In this document: one piece after another, positions 7,263 to 15,063 of the stretch
How the letters are laid out: every line of letters begins with the position of its first letter
Numbering within the stretch: position 1 is the stretch's first letter
NCBI GenBank assembly: GCA_964494085.1
Contig: CAZBQJ010000002.1
Span: 204,230 to 268,229 of the forward strand
Source: CAZBQJ01 sp964494085
Lineage (GTDB): Bacteria; Patescibacteriota; Gracilibacteria; UBA1369
DNA: 64,000 nt
Direction of reading: 5' to 3'
Program-made: the position numbers and the translations under genes
The notes under the pieces: generated by a model
Told to the model about the DNA's origin: nothing
What the model saw: the letters and a program-made list of their open reading frames with translations, nothing else
Databases searched by the model: none

Positions 7263-8513
7263 ATGCAATCACAATTCCTTTCCGCTATCAACCAGATTTG
7301 CGATGAAAAAAATATTCCCAAAGACCAGATTGTCGAAACAATCAAAGCTGCTGTAAAAGCTGCCTACCGTAAAGACTATGGCAATAAAGAGCAGAACATT
7401 GATATTGATCTGGATGAAAAACGGGAATTGATTACTATTTACTTGGTCAAAGAAATCGTCAAGAAAATTGAGGATCCTGAAACTCAAATCTTATTAAAAG
7501 AGGCTCAACGTTACAATAAATCCGCCAAAATCGGGGGTGAAATTCGAATTGACGTTACCCCATTGGAATATGGGCGCATTGCGGCACAATCAGCAAAGCA
7601 GGTTATCATTCAAAAGATCCAGGAAGCCGAGCGCGACATGATGTATAACACTTTTAAGGATCGTGAAAATGAACTGCTAAACGCCTTGGTCCAACGAGTT
7701 GAATATGGAACCGTCCACGTTAATCTGGACAACAAGTTAACTACCATCCTCCCCATCGATCAGCAGATTCCGCGCGAGCGTTATTATGCCGGACAGAGAA
7801 TCAAGCTTTATCTGGATCGAGTAATTAAAACAAGTCGCGGCCCACAATTAATAATTTCTCGCAACCATCCAAATCTGGTGATGAAGCTATTGGAATTGGA
7901 AATTCCGGAAATCAAAAGCGGCTTGGTTGAGGTGAAGGCAATTGCGCGTGAACCAGGAGTCCGTTCGAAGGTTGCCGTCAGTTCCAATGATCCCAAAATC
8001 GACCCGATCGGGTCTTGTGTCGGCCAAAAGGGTGTGCGTGTTCAGAATGTTATGGACGAGTTAAATGGGGAAAGAATCGATATTATCCAATGGTCAGACG
8101 ATATTGAATCCTATATCCGTACCGCTTTGGCTCCGGCTAAAGTTGCCGCCATTGATTTGGATGAAACGGATAAAAGGGCCAGAATTTTCGTCAATCCCGA
8201 CCAACGCCCATTAGCAATCGGAAAAAATGGTCAAAATGTTCGACTAGCTTCCAGATTAACCGGTTATGAGCTCGATATCCTCGACGTCGCCGAAATGACA
8301 GCCAATGCCGAAGCTGAAAAGGCTGCCGCCAAAGTAGAGGCAATTAAAGATTTACCAAATGTTTCAGCCGAAGCAATCGCCAAGCTGGAAACAGCCAATA
8401 TGACCATGGTAGAACAGCTCAAAGGTCTTTCAGTAGCGGATATTGCTGGAATAGAAGGTCTCAGTCAGGAGGACGCTCAAACCGTCGCCGAAGAAGTAGC
8501 AAAAGCCAGCTAG
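7263..8513 (+). CDS. nusA: Transcription termination/antitermination factor NusA
   Basis: RNA polymerase-associated factor controlling pausing, termination and antitermination. Domains in order: N-terminal polymerase-binding region (1-125, starting with the typical AINQICDEKNI helix), S1 domain (about 135-200), then two KH domains containing the conserved DPIGSCVGQKGVR and RPLAIGKNGQNVRLASRLTGY motifs, and a C-terminal helix-hairpin-helix-like segment (about 360-416). The family match is unambiguous. The rimP and infB genes often found beside nusA are absent here. A very stable terminator follows. Confidence 0.97.
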   Translation: MQSQFLSAINQICDEKNIPKDQIVETIKAAVKAAYRKDYGNKEQNIDIDLDEKRELITIYLVKEIVKKIEDPETQILLKEAQRYNKSAKIGGEIRIDVTPLEYGRIAAQSAKQVIIQKIQEAERDMMYNTFKDRENELLNALVQRVEYGTVHVNLDNKLTTILPIDQQIPRERYYAGQRIKLYLDRVIKTSRGPQLIISRNHPNLVMKLLELEIPEIKSGLVEVKAIAREPGVRSKVAVSSNDPKIDPIGSCVGQKGVRVQNVMDELNGERIDIIQWSDDIESYIRTALAPAKVAAIDLDETDKRARIFVNPDQRPLAIGKNGQNVRLASRLTGYELDILDVAEMTANAEAEKAAAKVEAIKDLPNVSAEAIAKLETANMTMVEQLKGLSVADIAGIEGLSQEDAQTVAEEVAKAS

Positions 8514-8532
8514 TTAATATTTATAAAGCCAC

Positions 8533-8571
8533 GCCCCAAAGAGCCAGCTGCCAAAGCTGGCTCTTTGGGGC
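8533..8571 (+). terminator. Intrinsic terminator after nusA
   Basis: A 17-bp perfect stem (starting GCCCCAAAGAGCC) with a GCCAA loop followed by TTTCTATG, 20 nt after the nusA stop. Confidence 0.92.
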
Positions 8572-8577
8572 TTTCTA

Positions 8578-8586
8578 TGCTAAAAT
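8578..8586 (+). promoter_or_regulatory. Extended -10 promoter of the pilB-like gene
   Basis: TGCTAAAAT, an extended -10 of the form repeated in this window, sits 22 nt before the start codon and right after the nusA terminator. A GGAG Shine-Dalgarno lies at 8603-8606. Confidence 0.55.
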
Positions 8587-8608
8587 GTAAGGATTTATTT
8601 ATGGAGAT

Positions 8609-10468
8609 ATGGTCGACCCACAAAGCCTCAAAGATCCAGGTCATGAAAATATCCCGATAGAGGGCTCAACAATCCCGTCATCGACGGATATTCAAGCAGC
8701 TCCTCCCACAGCAGCGCAACCTACTCCACCTACAACCACTCCCGTCTCTTCCAGTCAAAAAGCGACTACAACTACTCCTGCTATCCAGGAAATGTCCATC
8801 GATAGGGCCGAGCTGGCATCCTCAGAAGAAGCTCAAAAGATGGAATCGGGTTTGGCTAAAATCAACCGTCTGGCAAAGGAAAAGGCCACTCAGGAAAAAG
8901 CCAACTCGATGGGTATGAATTACATCGACATCGCTACAACCCCCATCAATCCCGATTTGTTAAAAATTCTCAGCCCGGAGGTGGCCAGAGCCAATCTGAT
9001 TATGCCTTTTTATAAATTAGGCAAAAAGTTACGCATCACGGTAGCCCATCCGACCAACACCGAAACAAGAGAAGTCATCAATCAGTTAAAGCGACAAGGC
9101 TATCTGATCAATGTTAACCTTTCCTCCGACGAAGGGATCTTAGAAGCTCTGAAAATCTACAAAACCGATCAGTATCGAGTCAAAGAGCAGATTGATACCA
9201 AGCTGGATGAAGCCAAAATCAAAACTTATGAAAAAGAGTTGGCTGATCTTTCCAAACTGGGTGAAAAAATTTCTACTGTAAATTCAGAAGAGGCCGTTTA
9301 TATGATCAATGTCGGGGCACTACGCGCCGGGTCTTCGGATATACATTTGGAAGCAGAAGAAAAATATGTGCGTGCCCGTTTCCGTATAGATGGTCAATTA
9401 CATGAAGTGTTCCGCATCGACAAATCAGCCTGGAACAACATCTCGAATCAGCTCAAATATCAAGCCAAACTCAAACTAAACGTTACCAATATCCCTCAGG
9501 ACGGTCGTTATAGTTTTCAGGTAAATGAGCGACGCATCGATGTGAGAGTTTCTGTTTTACCGACTGAATATGGTGAAAGTTTTGTCATGAGACTTTTGGA
9601 TTCCGGCAGGCGCTTAATCTCCTTTGAAGAACTGGGTTATAGTGGTCAATATTTACAAAAAATCCAAAAATTAACAAAAATTACTCATGGCATGATCTTG
9701 ATGACTGGTCCAACCGGTTCCGGTAAAACTACCTCGCTTTACACCATGCTCTCCAAATTCAATAATCCAACAGCTAAAATAATTACTTTGGAAGATCCGA
9801 TAGAATATCATTTAGAAGGAGTTTCCCAGAGTCAAATCAATGAAAAGGGCGGTTATACATTTGCCAGCGGCCTGCGCTCAGTACTCCGTCAGGATCCGGA
9901 AATCATTATGATCGGTGAAATTCGTGACTTGGAGACAGCGGAAACCGCTGCGCAGGCCGCTTTGACCGGTCACGTTCTGCTTTCCACACTACATACCAAT
10001 TCAGCTTTGGAAACCATCCCACGTTTGGTCAACATTGGTTTACAACCGTTTATGATCGCTCCGGCCTTGCACACCGTTATCGCACAACGCTTGGCCCGCC
10101 GGATTTGCCCTAATTGTCGTGAAGAAAAGCCTATACCTGCCGCTACACTGGAAGAATTAAAAAGAGTAGTTGAAACTATTAAAAAGGTGAGGCCTTCGGA
10201 AAACCTGGTTATACCGGCAACCTTACCGGTCGCCACTGGTTGCGAAGTTTGTAGTCACACCGGTTACAAAGGTCGAGTTGCAGTAGTCGAGATGTTGGAG
10301 GTCGATTTTGAATTAAAAGATTTGATCCTCAATAAAGCCAGTATGACCAAAATGATCGAGTCAGCTCGTCGTAAGGGAATGATTACCATGCGCGAAGATG
10401 GCGTCATCAAGGTATTGCAGGGGATTACCAACTTGGAAGAAGTTCATCGTGTTACTTCAATCAATTAA
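8609..10468 (+). CDS. Type IV pilus / type II secretion assembly ATPase (PilB/GspE family)
   Basis: Hexameric ATPase that powers pilus or pseudopilus extension from the cytoplasmic side. A Pro/Thr-rich low-complexity N-terminus (about 20-55) precedes an MshEN/GspE N-terminal domain (about 105-200). The ATPase core has Walker A GPTGSGKTTSLY at about 367, Asp box EDPIEYHLEGVSQ, Walker B MIGEIRDLETAETA and the His box LLSTLHTNSA. The zinc tetracysteine CPNC (about 500) and CEVC (about 544) is complete, which favours PilB/GspE over PilT. No other pilus genes are in the window. With dprA and recA it fits DNA uptake. Its 3' end overlaps the convergent dprA by 8 nt. Confidence 0.93.
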   Translation: MVDPQSLKDPGHENIPIEGSTIPSSTDIQAAPPTAAQPTPPTTTPVSSSQKATTTTPAIQEMSIDRAELASSEEAQKMESGLAKINRLAKEKATQEKANSMGMNYIDIATTPINPDLLKILSPEVARANLIMPFYKLGKKLRITVAHPTNTETREVINQLKRQGYLINVNLSSDEGILEALKIYKTDQYRVKEQIDTKLDEAKIKTYEKELADLSKLGEKISTVNSEEAVYMINVGALRAGSSDIHLEAEEKYVRARFRIDGQLHEVFRIDKSAWNNISNQLKYQAKLKLNVTNIPQDGRYSFQVNERRIDVRVSVLPTEYGESFVMRLLDSGRRLISFEELGYSGQYLQKIQKLTKITHGMILMTGPTGSGKTTSLYTMLSKFNNPTAKIITLEDPIEYHLEGVSQSQINEKGGYTFASGLRSVLRQDPEIIMIGEIRDLETAETAAQAALTGHVLLSTLHTNSALETIPRLVNIGLQPFMIAPALHTVIAQRLARRICPNCREEKPIPAATLEELKRVVETIKKVRPSENLVIPATLPVATGCEVCSHTGYKGRVAVVEMLEVDFELKDLILNKASMTKMIESARRKGMITMREDGVIKVLQGITNLEEVHRVTSIN

Positions 10469-11576
10469 TTGCAGAGATTTGCCAGTTAAATTGAGAGTTT
10501 TTGTAGATCAATCCGGCTATTTCCAGTTTACTGATAGTAGTCAATAATTGAGTCCTTTCAACCTCGTCCGCTCTTTCATTTACCAGTGAATCCAGCTGGT
10601 CTGTACTATATTCGTGCATTTTAATCAGGTCATAGATTTTTTTATCAAAAATACTCCACTCGCTTTGAACCAGCTTTTCCCCAACTAATTTATCGTTCAG
10701 CATCCCTCTCATTATTAGGCTCTCTTGAACATCTTTGATCGAGTCGACCAATTGAGCCTCGCCTTTTTTGATCAGGTTATTGCATCCTTGGCTTTGTATG
10801 CGTCCCGGGTCGCCAGGAAAAGCCAGGATTTCTTTCCCTTGTTCCAAAGCATATTTAGCCGTAATCAAGGCGCCGGAACGTTTTGCCGCCTCTATCACAA
10901 TCACCGTGTTGGCCAGGCCGGCTATTATTCTATTGCGTTCGACAAATTGATATTTCCAAGTATTTGTCGTCATCGGATACTCAGAGATTAAAGCTCCTCC
11001 TTTCGAGAGAATTTTGTCAGCCAAATGTTGATGTGTGGCCGGCGTGACTTTATTTATTCCTGAAGCCAAGACTCCAATAGTTCTACCGTCATTTTGCAGA
11101 GTTCCGGCATGAGCCGCCGCGTCAATACCGAATGCCAAACCGCTGATAACAGTAATTCCCCAGGTCGAAAGACTCTTGGCCAAACTAAAAGTCAGTTTTT
11201 CCCCCGCTAGGCTGGACTTTCTCATACCGACTATAGCAACGCGCCTGGTCAGTTCATTTATCGGTTGTCCTTTTCTATAAAGTAAGTATGGAGGCCGTCC
11301 AATGTGCCTCAATTCCTCAGGAAACTCTTGATTTGCTTTTCCAACTAAAAAAATATCGTTTCTCCAAAGTAAATCCAGACTCTTCTCCAGGTCCAATTTT
11401 CTCCTCCAGTTCAGTAAGTCATCGATGTATTCTTTCCCCAAACCAGCCTCCTCTAATTCGATCTGCTCAGCCTTTTCCCAGGCATATCGAAAATCACCAA
11501 AATAACGGTCTATTTTTACCAATTTATCATAACTGGCCCCTGTTATATGCCAGAAGGCATGTATATATTTTTCCAT
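10461..11576 (-). CDS. dprA: DNA-processing protein DprA (Smf)
   Basis: Loads RecA on incoming single-stranded DNA during natural transformation. The Rossmann-like DprA core has the family motifs VGMRKSS, ISGLAFGIDAAAHAGTL, LASGIN, SEYPM..., FVERNRIIAGLA, VIEAAKRSGALITAKYALEQGKEILAFPG and the SQGCNNLIKKGA-like stretch. A winged-helix C-terminal domain (about 305-371) is present. Length (371 aa) is normal. A TATAGT box 9 nt before the ATG suggests a very short leader. It lies 48 nt downstream of ftsE on the same strand. Confidence 0.95.
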   Translation of the reverse strand: MEKYIHAFWHITGASYDKLVKIDRYFGDFRYAWEKAEQIELEEAGLGKEYIDDLLNWRRKLDLEKSLDLLWRNDIFLVGKANQEFPEELRHIGRPPYLLYRKGQPINELTRRVAIVGMRKSSLAGEKLTFSLAKSLSTWGITVISGLAFGIDAAAHAGTLQNDGRTIGVLASGINKVTPATHQHLADKILSKGGALISEYPMTTNTWKYQFVERNRIIAGLANTVIVIEAAKRSGALITAKYALEQGKEILAFPGDPGRIQSQGCNNLIKKGEAQLVDSIKDVQESLIMRGMLNDKLVGEKLVQSEWSIFDKKIYDLIKMHEYSTDQLDSLVNERADEVERTQLLTTISKLEIAGLIYKNSQFNWQISAIN

Positions 11577-11624
11577 AGTAAAATCACTATAGAAAATGTT
11601 GTTGAACCCTGAATGAAATAGAGA

Positions 11625-12299
11625 TTAATTGTAGTCCCCAACCTTCTTATCACCTACTATACGGCCATTATCCAGTTTGACGACCCTTCTTTTTAGAAAA
11701 TTAACCAGCTCTTTATTGTGAGTTGTCAAAATGATAGAAATGCCCTTTTTATTAATATCCTGAAAAAGTTTCACGATTTCCAACGCTGTTTTGGGGTCCA
11801 GGTTTCCAGTAGGCTCATCTGCCACTATCAAGCCCGGTTCATGTACCAAGGCTCTGGCTATGGAAGTCCTTTGTTTTTCACCTCCCGATAATTGAAAGGG
11901 GAAATGCTTTTCTTGATCCGACAATCCAACCATTTTCAAAACCTGTCTGACGCGAGGCGTTATTTGGGATCTTTCCACCCCGCATACTTCCAAGGCAAAA
12001 GCTACATTTTCAAATACAGTTTTCTGGGGTAGTAGACGATAATCCTGAAATACTACGCCAATCCTTCGGCGATAGTACTGTAATTCCTTTTGGTCCATTT
12101 CAGTAATCCTGTAGCCATCTACAGTTATATTACCAGCCTGTATCCGCTCCGCTCCAATCAACGCATATACCAAAGTTGATTTACCGGCACCTGATGGGCC
12201 GATAATCGATACAAACTCACCTGGAGTAATGCTCAAAGAGACATTATCCAGTACGCGTTTGCTTTTATAGCTTTTTGTTACTCGATCAAAAATAATCAT
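11625..12299 (-). CDS. ftsE: Cell-division ABC transporter ATP-binding protein FtsE
   Basis: ATPase of the FtsEX complex, which in other bacteria activates peptidoglycan hydrolases at the septum. Walker A GPSGAGKSTL, Q-loop VVFQDYRLL, signature LSGGEKQR and Walker B LIVADEPTGNLD are intact. The sequence beginning MIIFDRVTKSYKSKRVLDNVSL and the RRRIGVVFQDYRLLPQKTVFENVAFAL block are FtsE-like rather than LolD-like. I chose ATG 12299, because the -10 box TAAAAT (12307-12312) sits between it and the more upstream alternative start. FtsX normally follows, but here dprA follows and no ftsX is in the window. Confidence 0.85.
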   Translation of the reverse strand: MIIFDRVTKSYKSKRVLDNVSLSITPGEFVSIIGPSGAGKSTLVYALIGAERIQAGNITVDGYRITEMDQKELQYYRRRIGVVFQDYRLLPQKTVFENVAFALEVCGVERSQITPRVRQVLKMVGLSDQEKHFPFQLSGGEKQRTSIARALVHEPGLIVADEPTGNLDPKTALEIVKLFQDINKKGISIILTTHNKELVNFLKRRVVKLDNGRIVGDKKVGDYN

Positions 12300-12306
12300 C
12301 TTCTGT

Positions 12307-12315
12307 ATTTTAGCA
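12307..12315 (-). promoter_or_regulatory. Extended -10 promoter of ftsE (predicted leaderless)
   Basis: Minus strand TGCTAAAAT ends 7 nt before the ftsE ATG. RNA polymerase normally starts 6-8 nt after the -10, so transcription should begin at or next to the start codon. Confidence 0.55.
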
Positions 12316-12363
12316 TAAATGGGTGAAAGTCCAATCAAAATACACTTTTGAAAGAGACTAATC

Positions 12364-12401
12364 GCCGACTATTCATCTGACCAGCCGGATGAATAGTCGG
12401 C
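12364..12401 (-). terminator. Stem-loop between xer and ftsE
   Basis: GCCGACTATTCATC pairs perfectly over 14 bp with GATGAATAGTCGGC around a 10-nt loop, just after the xer stop. The following minus-strand sequence (GATTAGTCTCTTTC) is only moderately T-rich, so termination is likely but not certain. Confidence 0.6.
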
Positions 12402-12406
12402 CAGCA

Positions 12407-13348
12407 TTACTTGTGATACTTATCATGTATTTCTTTCAAACGTCGATTAGTCAAATGAGTATATATCTGGGTAGTTGTAATCGAACTATGTCCCAGCATT
12501 TCCTGAACAGACCTGATATCCGCTCCATTTTTCAATAATTCCGTCGCAAAACTGTGTCTCAATTTATGAGGAGTAACCTTTTTGATCAGCCCGGCCTTTC
12601 TAGCATAGTTCCTGATTGAATATTGAACCATTGTAGTGCTGATCCGTTTATTCTCATTACGGCTCATTTTGGCGGCCGCCATCATCTCTTTGCCTCTACC
12701 ATGATTAATAAAAGCCGGTTTCAAATCATCGTCGCGTGCGCGCCAGTAGACGTCCAGGGCGGCCGCCGCCTCCGGCGATAAAAACACAATTCTGTATTTC
12801 CCACCCTTACCGATAACTCTGAACTCCTTAGTATCCAGATTGATTTGTTCTCTATCTAAATTCACCAATTCACTGATACGCAGACCGGTAGAATAAAGAC
12901 ATCGCAGAACCGCATAATCTCTCAATCCAGATATCTTGTTTTGATCCACCACGGCAAATAAAGCTTCCAATTCATCTCTTTCCAAAAAGTCCACAGTTCT
13001 AGCGGGTATTTTTCCTAATTCAATTTTCTCTGGCGCCAGTGTAAAGTAATCCTGTTTGATCAAATACTTTAGAAACGCTCTCAGAGCGATAATGTGATAA
13101 GCTTGGGTTTTTATGTTCAGTAAGGGTTTCCCATCCTCATCTTCCAGTCTATTTAAAAATAACCGATATTGGTCTATCTGGTCCAAACTGATTTCACCAA
13201 TCAATGTCTGCGGCTTTACAAAAGCCGCGAATCTACTCAAATAGTGCCGGTAATTTTCCAAAGTCTTGGCGGCCTGATTCTTCGTAATTTCCGCATATTC
13301 CAAGAATTTCTTTAGCGCTTCTGCAATTGTAATTTCTTTTTTGTTCAT
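12407..13348 (-). CDS. Tyrosine recombinase, Xer family
   Basis: Site-specific recombinase of the XerC/XerD type, which resolves chromosome dimers at dif. The N-terminal SAM-like core-binding domain covers about 5-100 and the catalytic domain about 115-313. Catalytic residues are R157 (STGLRISEL), K181 in the IGKGGK turn, H261 and R264 (HKLRHSF), H287 (LGHSS) and nucleophile Y296. Length (313 aa) fits a chromosomal Xer rather than a phage integrase. Only one Xer gene is here, so it may be a single-recombinase system. The -10 box TAGAAT ends 7 nt before the ATG, predicting a leaderless mRNA. Confidence 0.92.
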   Translation of the reverse strand: MNKKEITIAEALKKFLEYAEITKNQAAKTLENYRHYLSRFAAFVKPQTLIGEISLDQIDQYRLFLNRLEDEDGKPLLNIKTQAYHIIALRAFLKYLIKQDYFTLAPEKIELGKIPARTVDFLERDELEALFAVVDQNKISGLRDYAVLRCLYSTGLRISELVNLDREQINLDTKEFRVIGKGGKYRIVFLSPEAAAALDVYWRARDDDLKPAFINHGRGKEMMAAAKMSRNENKRISTTMVQYSIRNYARKAGLIKKVTPHKLRHSFATELLKNGADIRSVQEMLGHSSITTTQIYTHLTNRRLKEIHDKYHK

Positions 13349-13355
13349 TGCTAAA

Positions 13356-13364
13356 ATTCTAGCA
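13356..13364 (-). promoter_or_regulatory. Extended -10 promoter of xer (predicted leaderless)
   Basis: Minus strand TGCTAGAAT ends 7 nt before the xer start codon, the same geometry as at ftsE. Confidence 0.55.
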
Positions 13365-13399
13365 CTGAAAAGAAAACTGCAAAAACATTTGGGCTAAGA

Positions 13400-13858
13400 T
13401 TACCTAACCTTTTTCGGTGGGCGGCGGGGTTTATTGTTTACTGCGTTCATAAAGGGGATTATCTTGGCTGATTCGATCTTTTTCTGGTCACCGAGGACAA
13501 ATGCTACTGTCGCTTTATGTTTCATGCAAAGAACAACTCTTTTATTGGTATTAAACAGTATTTCTGTCAGTTCCGGCTGCTCAGGCTGCAAGTCTGTTAA
13601 TGTATAGACCTTGTCATCAATGTCTACCGCAGCAATAATCCTAGTTTCCAAAACCAGCAATTCATCATTACAAAGGTTTTCTTCGCAGCGATATTCCGAC
13701 TGGTCAACAGTTTTTGCGTAAACATTATAGATACCCTCTTTAAGTCTATAATCATCAATATATTTTCTATCAAAACTGGACGTTATAGTCCTGAAGTAGC
13801 CGTTGTGCTCTTCAATATCGACGATTTTTGCAGACGGTGAATTTCTTCTATTGTTCAT
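13400..13858 (-). CDS. Hypothetical protein, unknown function
   Basis: A 152-aa soluble protein I do not recognise. It is rich in beta-forming and charged residues, with cysteines in YRCEENLCNDE and VVLCMKHKAT. The C-terminus is basic and Pro/Arg rich (NNKPRRPPKKVR), which could contact nucleic acid or membrane. No signal peptide. It lies 51 nt upstream of xer on the same strand, but xer has its own promoter. Divergent from the L,D-transpeptidase gene. Confidence 0.65.
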   Translation of the reverse strand: MNNRRNSPSAKIVDIEEHNGYFRTITSSFDRKYIDDYRLKEGIYNVYAKTVDQSEYRCEENLCNDELLVLETRIIAAVDIDDKVYTLTDLQPEQPELTEILFNTNKRVVLCMKHKATVAFVLGDQKKIESAKIIPFMNAVNNKPRRPPKKVR

Positions 13859-13958
13859 CTTGAGTGGGATTTAAGAGAGGTTATCTTAGCAGAGACTCGA
13901 TATTTGTCAAAAAGTAAATCTATGGTATAGTAAGGAGATTATTATTCTTACTCTCCAT

Positions 13959-15011
13959 ATGAAAAAAGGATTTCTCAGACTTCTACTCTTTGTCCTGATC
14001 TGTCTACCAATGTCTTTCATTACAGTGGACGCCGCCAAGGTAAATCCCGGTGTCACCATGCATCAGGCCTCCAGGGTTATCAATAAATCCATCGATTCTT
14101 TGAGTGTGTCCTGTCAGAGTTTGCCAGTGAAAGCTGTCGTCTATGCAGGTCAGTTGCAGTCTATCGAAGTCCCTGCACAAGTTGAGCCAAATCAACTATT
14201 CACTGTAAATGTCACCATTACCAATACCGGCAATACCCCTTGGTTCTCCAGTCGCAGTGGTTGTAGCAGACAATCTTCTACTTTCCTCGGCACCACTCAT
14301 GAACAAGACCGTCTAACTGGCTTTTTCGCGCCGATAGTCTTTGGCGATACCAACTGGTTCAGTGGAAACAGAGTCGTCATGAGTACCCCCAGGGTGGAGC
14401 CGGGCCAAACCGGAGTCTTTTCTTTTATCGCTCATGCTCCCCAAACCCCCGGGTTCTATCGTGAATATTTCGCGCCAGTCGTCGAAGGCCAAAGTTGGAT
14501 CAAAGACAAAGCTGAATTCAGTTTCGATGTACAAGTTGGCCAATTACCGGAAGGATCGGATAAAGTGCTTTCCTACACCAAAGATATTCAAAGCAGCATT
14601 AACCTCATCGATCCACAATTTTTTGGAGAAAAGAAAATCGAAGTCAGTCTTTCCAAACAGGCTATGTATGTCTACCTGGGCGATAAAATCATTAAATCCT
14701 TCCGTGTTTCTACAGGCACGCCTACCCATCCCACTCCACTCGGTACTACTCATATTCAATTTAAACAGGAAGTTAGAGTAGCCGGCTCAGTACCTCACTA
14801 CATCATGCCAAAATTCATGCAATTCCGATCAGGTGGATACGGTATACATGCTTTACCGAGTCTGGCCAATGATCGTGGAGTCTTTTGGCGTGAAGCCTTA
14901 AACCATATCGGTTCAGCCCGTAGTCACGGTTGCATCAGATTGCTACCTGACGATGCCAATTTCCTGTTTGACTTCACCGATGTTGGCATGCCAGTCAAAG
15001 TTGTGCGGTAA
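13959..15011 (+). CDS. Secreted L,D-transpeptidase with N-terminal Ig-like domain
   Basis: Cell-wall cross-linking enzyme acting outside the membrane. A signal peptide (residues 1-25, LLLFVLICLPMSFITVDA) is followed by a beta-sandwich domain of CARDB/Ig type (about 60-195, with ITNTGNTPW and VEPGQTGVFSF). The YkuD catalytic domain covers about 228-350, with H298 in GYGIHALP and catalytic Cys325 in the SHGCIRL motif. Such enzymes form 3-3 cross-links in peptidoglycan or attach proteins to it. A TATAGT box and an AAGGAG motif lie upstream. The next gene, uvrD, has its own TATAAT. Confidence 0.93.
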   Translation: MKKGFLRLLLFVLICLPMSFITVDAAKVNPGVTMHQASRVINKSIDSLSVSCQSLPVKAVVYAGQLQSIEVPAQVEPNQLFTVNVTITNTGNTPWFSSRSGCSRQSSTFLGTTHEQDRLTGFFAPIVFGDTNWFSGNRVVMSTPRVEPGQTGVFSFIAHAPQTPGFYREYFAPVVEGQSWIKDKAEFSFDVQVGQLPEGSDKVLSYTKDIQSSINLIDPQFFGEKKIEVSLSKQAMYVYLGDKIIKSFRVSTGTPTHPTPLGTTHIQFKQEVRVAGSVPHYIMPKFMQFRSGGYGIHALPSLANDRGVFWREALNHIGSARSHGCIRLLPDDANFLFDFTDVGMPVKVVR

Positions 15012-15037
15012 ACATTGCGGCTTCCGGTCAGCTCTTC

Positions 15038-15043
15038 TATAAT
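15038..15043 (+). promoter_or_regulatory. -10 box of the uvrD/pcrA gene
   Basis: A perfect TATAAT 20 nt before the helicase start codon, in the 52-nt gap after the L,D-transpeptidase gene. No convincing -35 is visible. Confidence 0.5.
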
Positions 15044-15063
15044 GCCCACACTTAATCGTTTTT

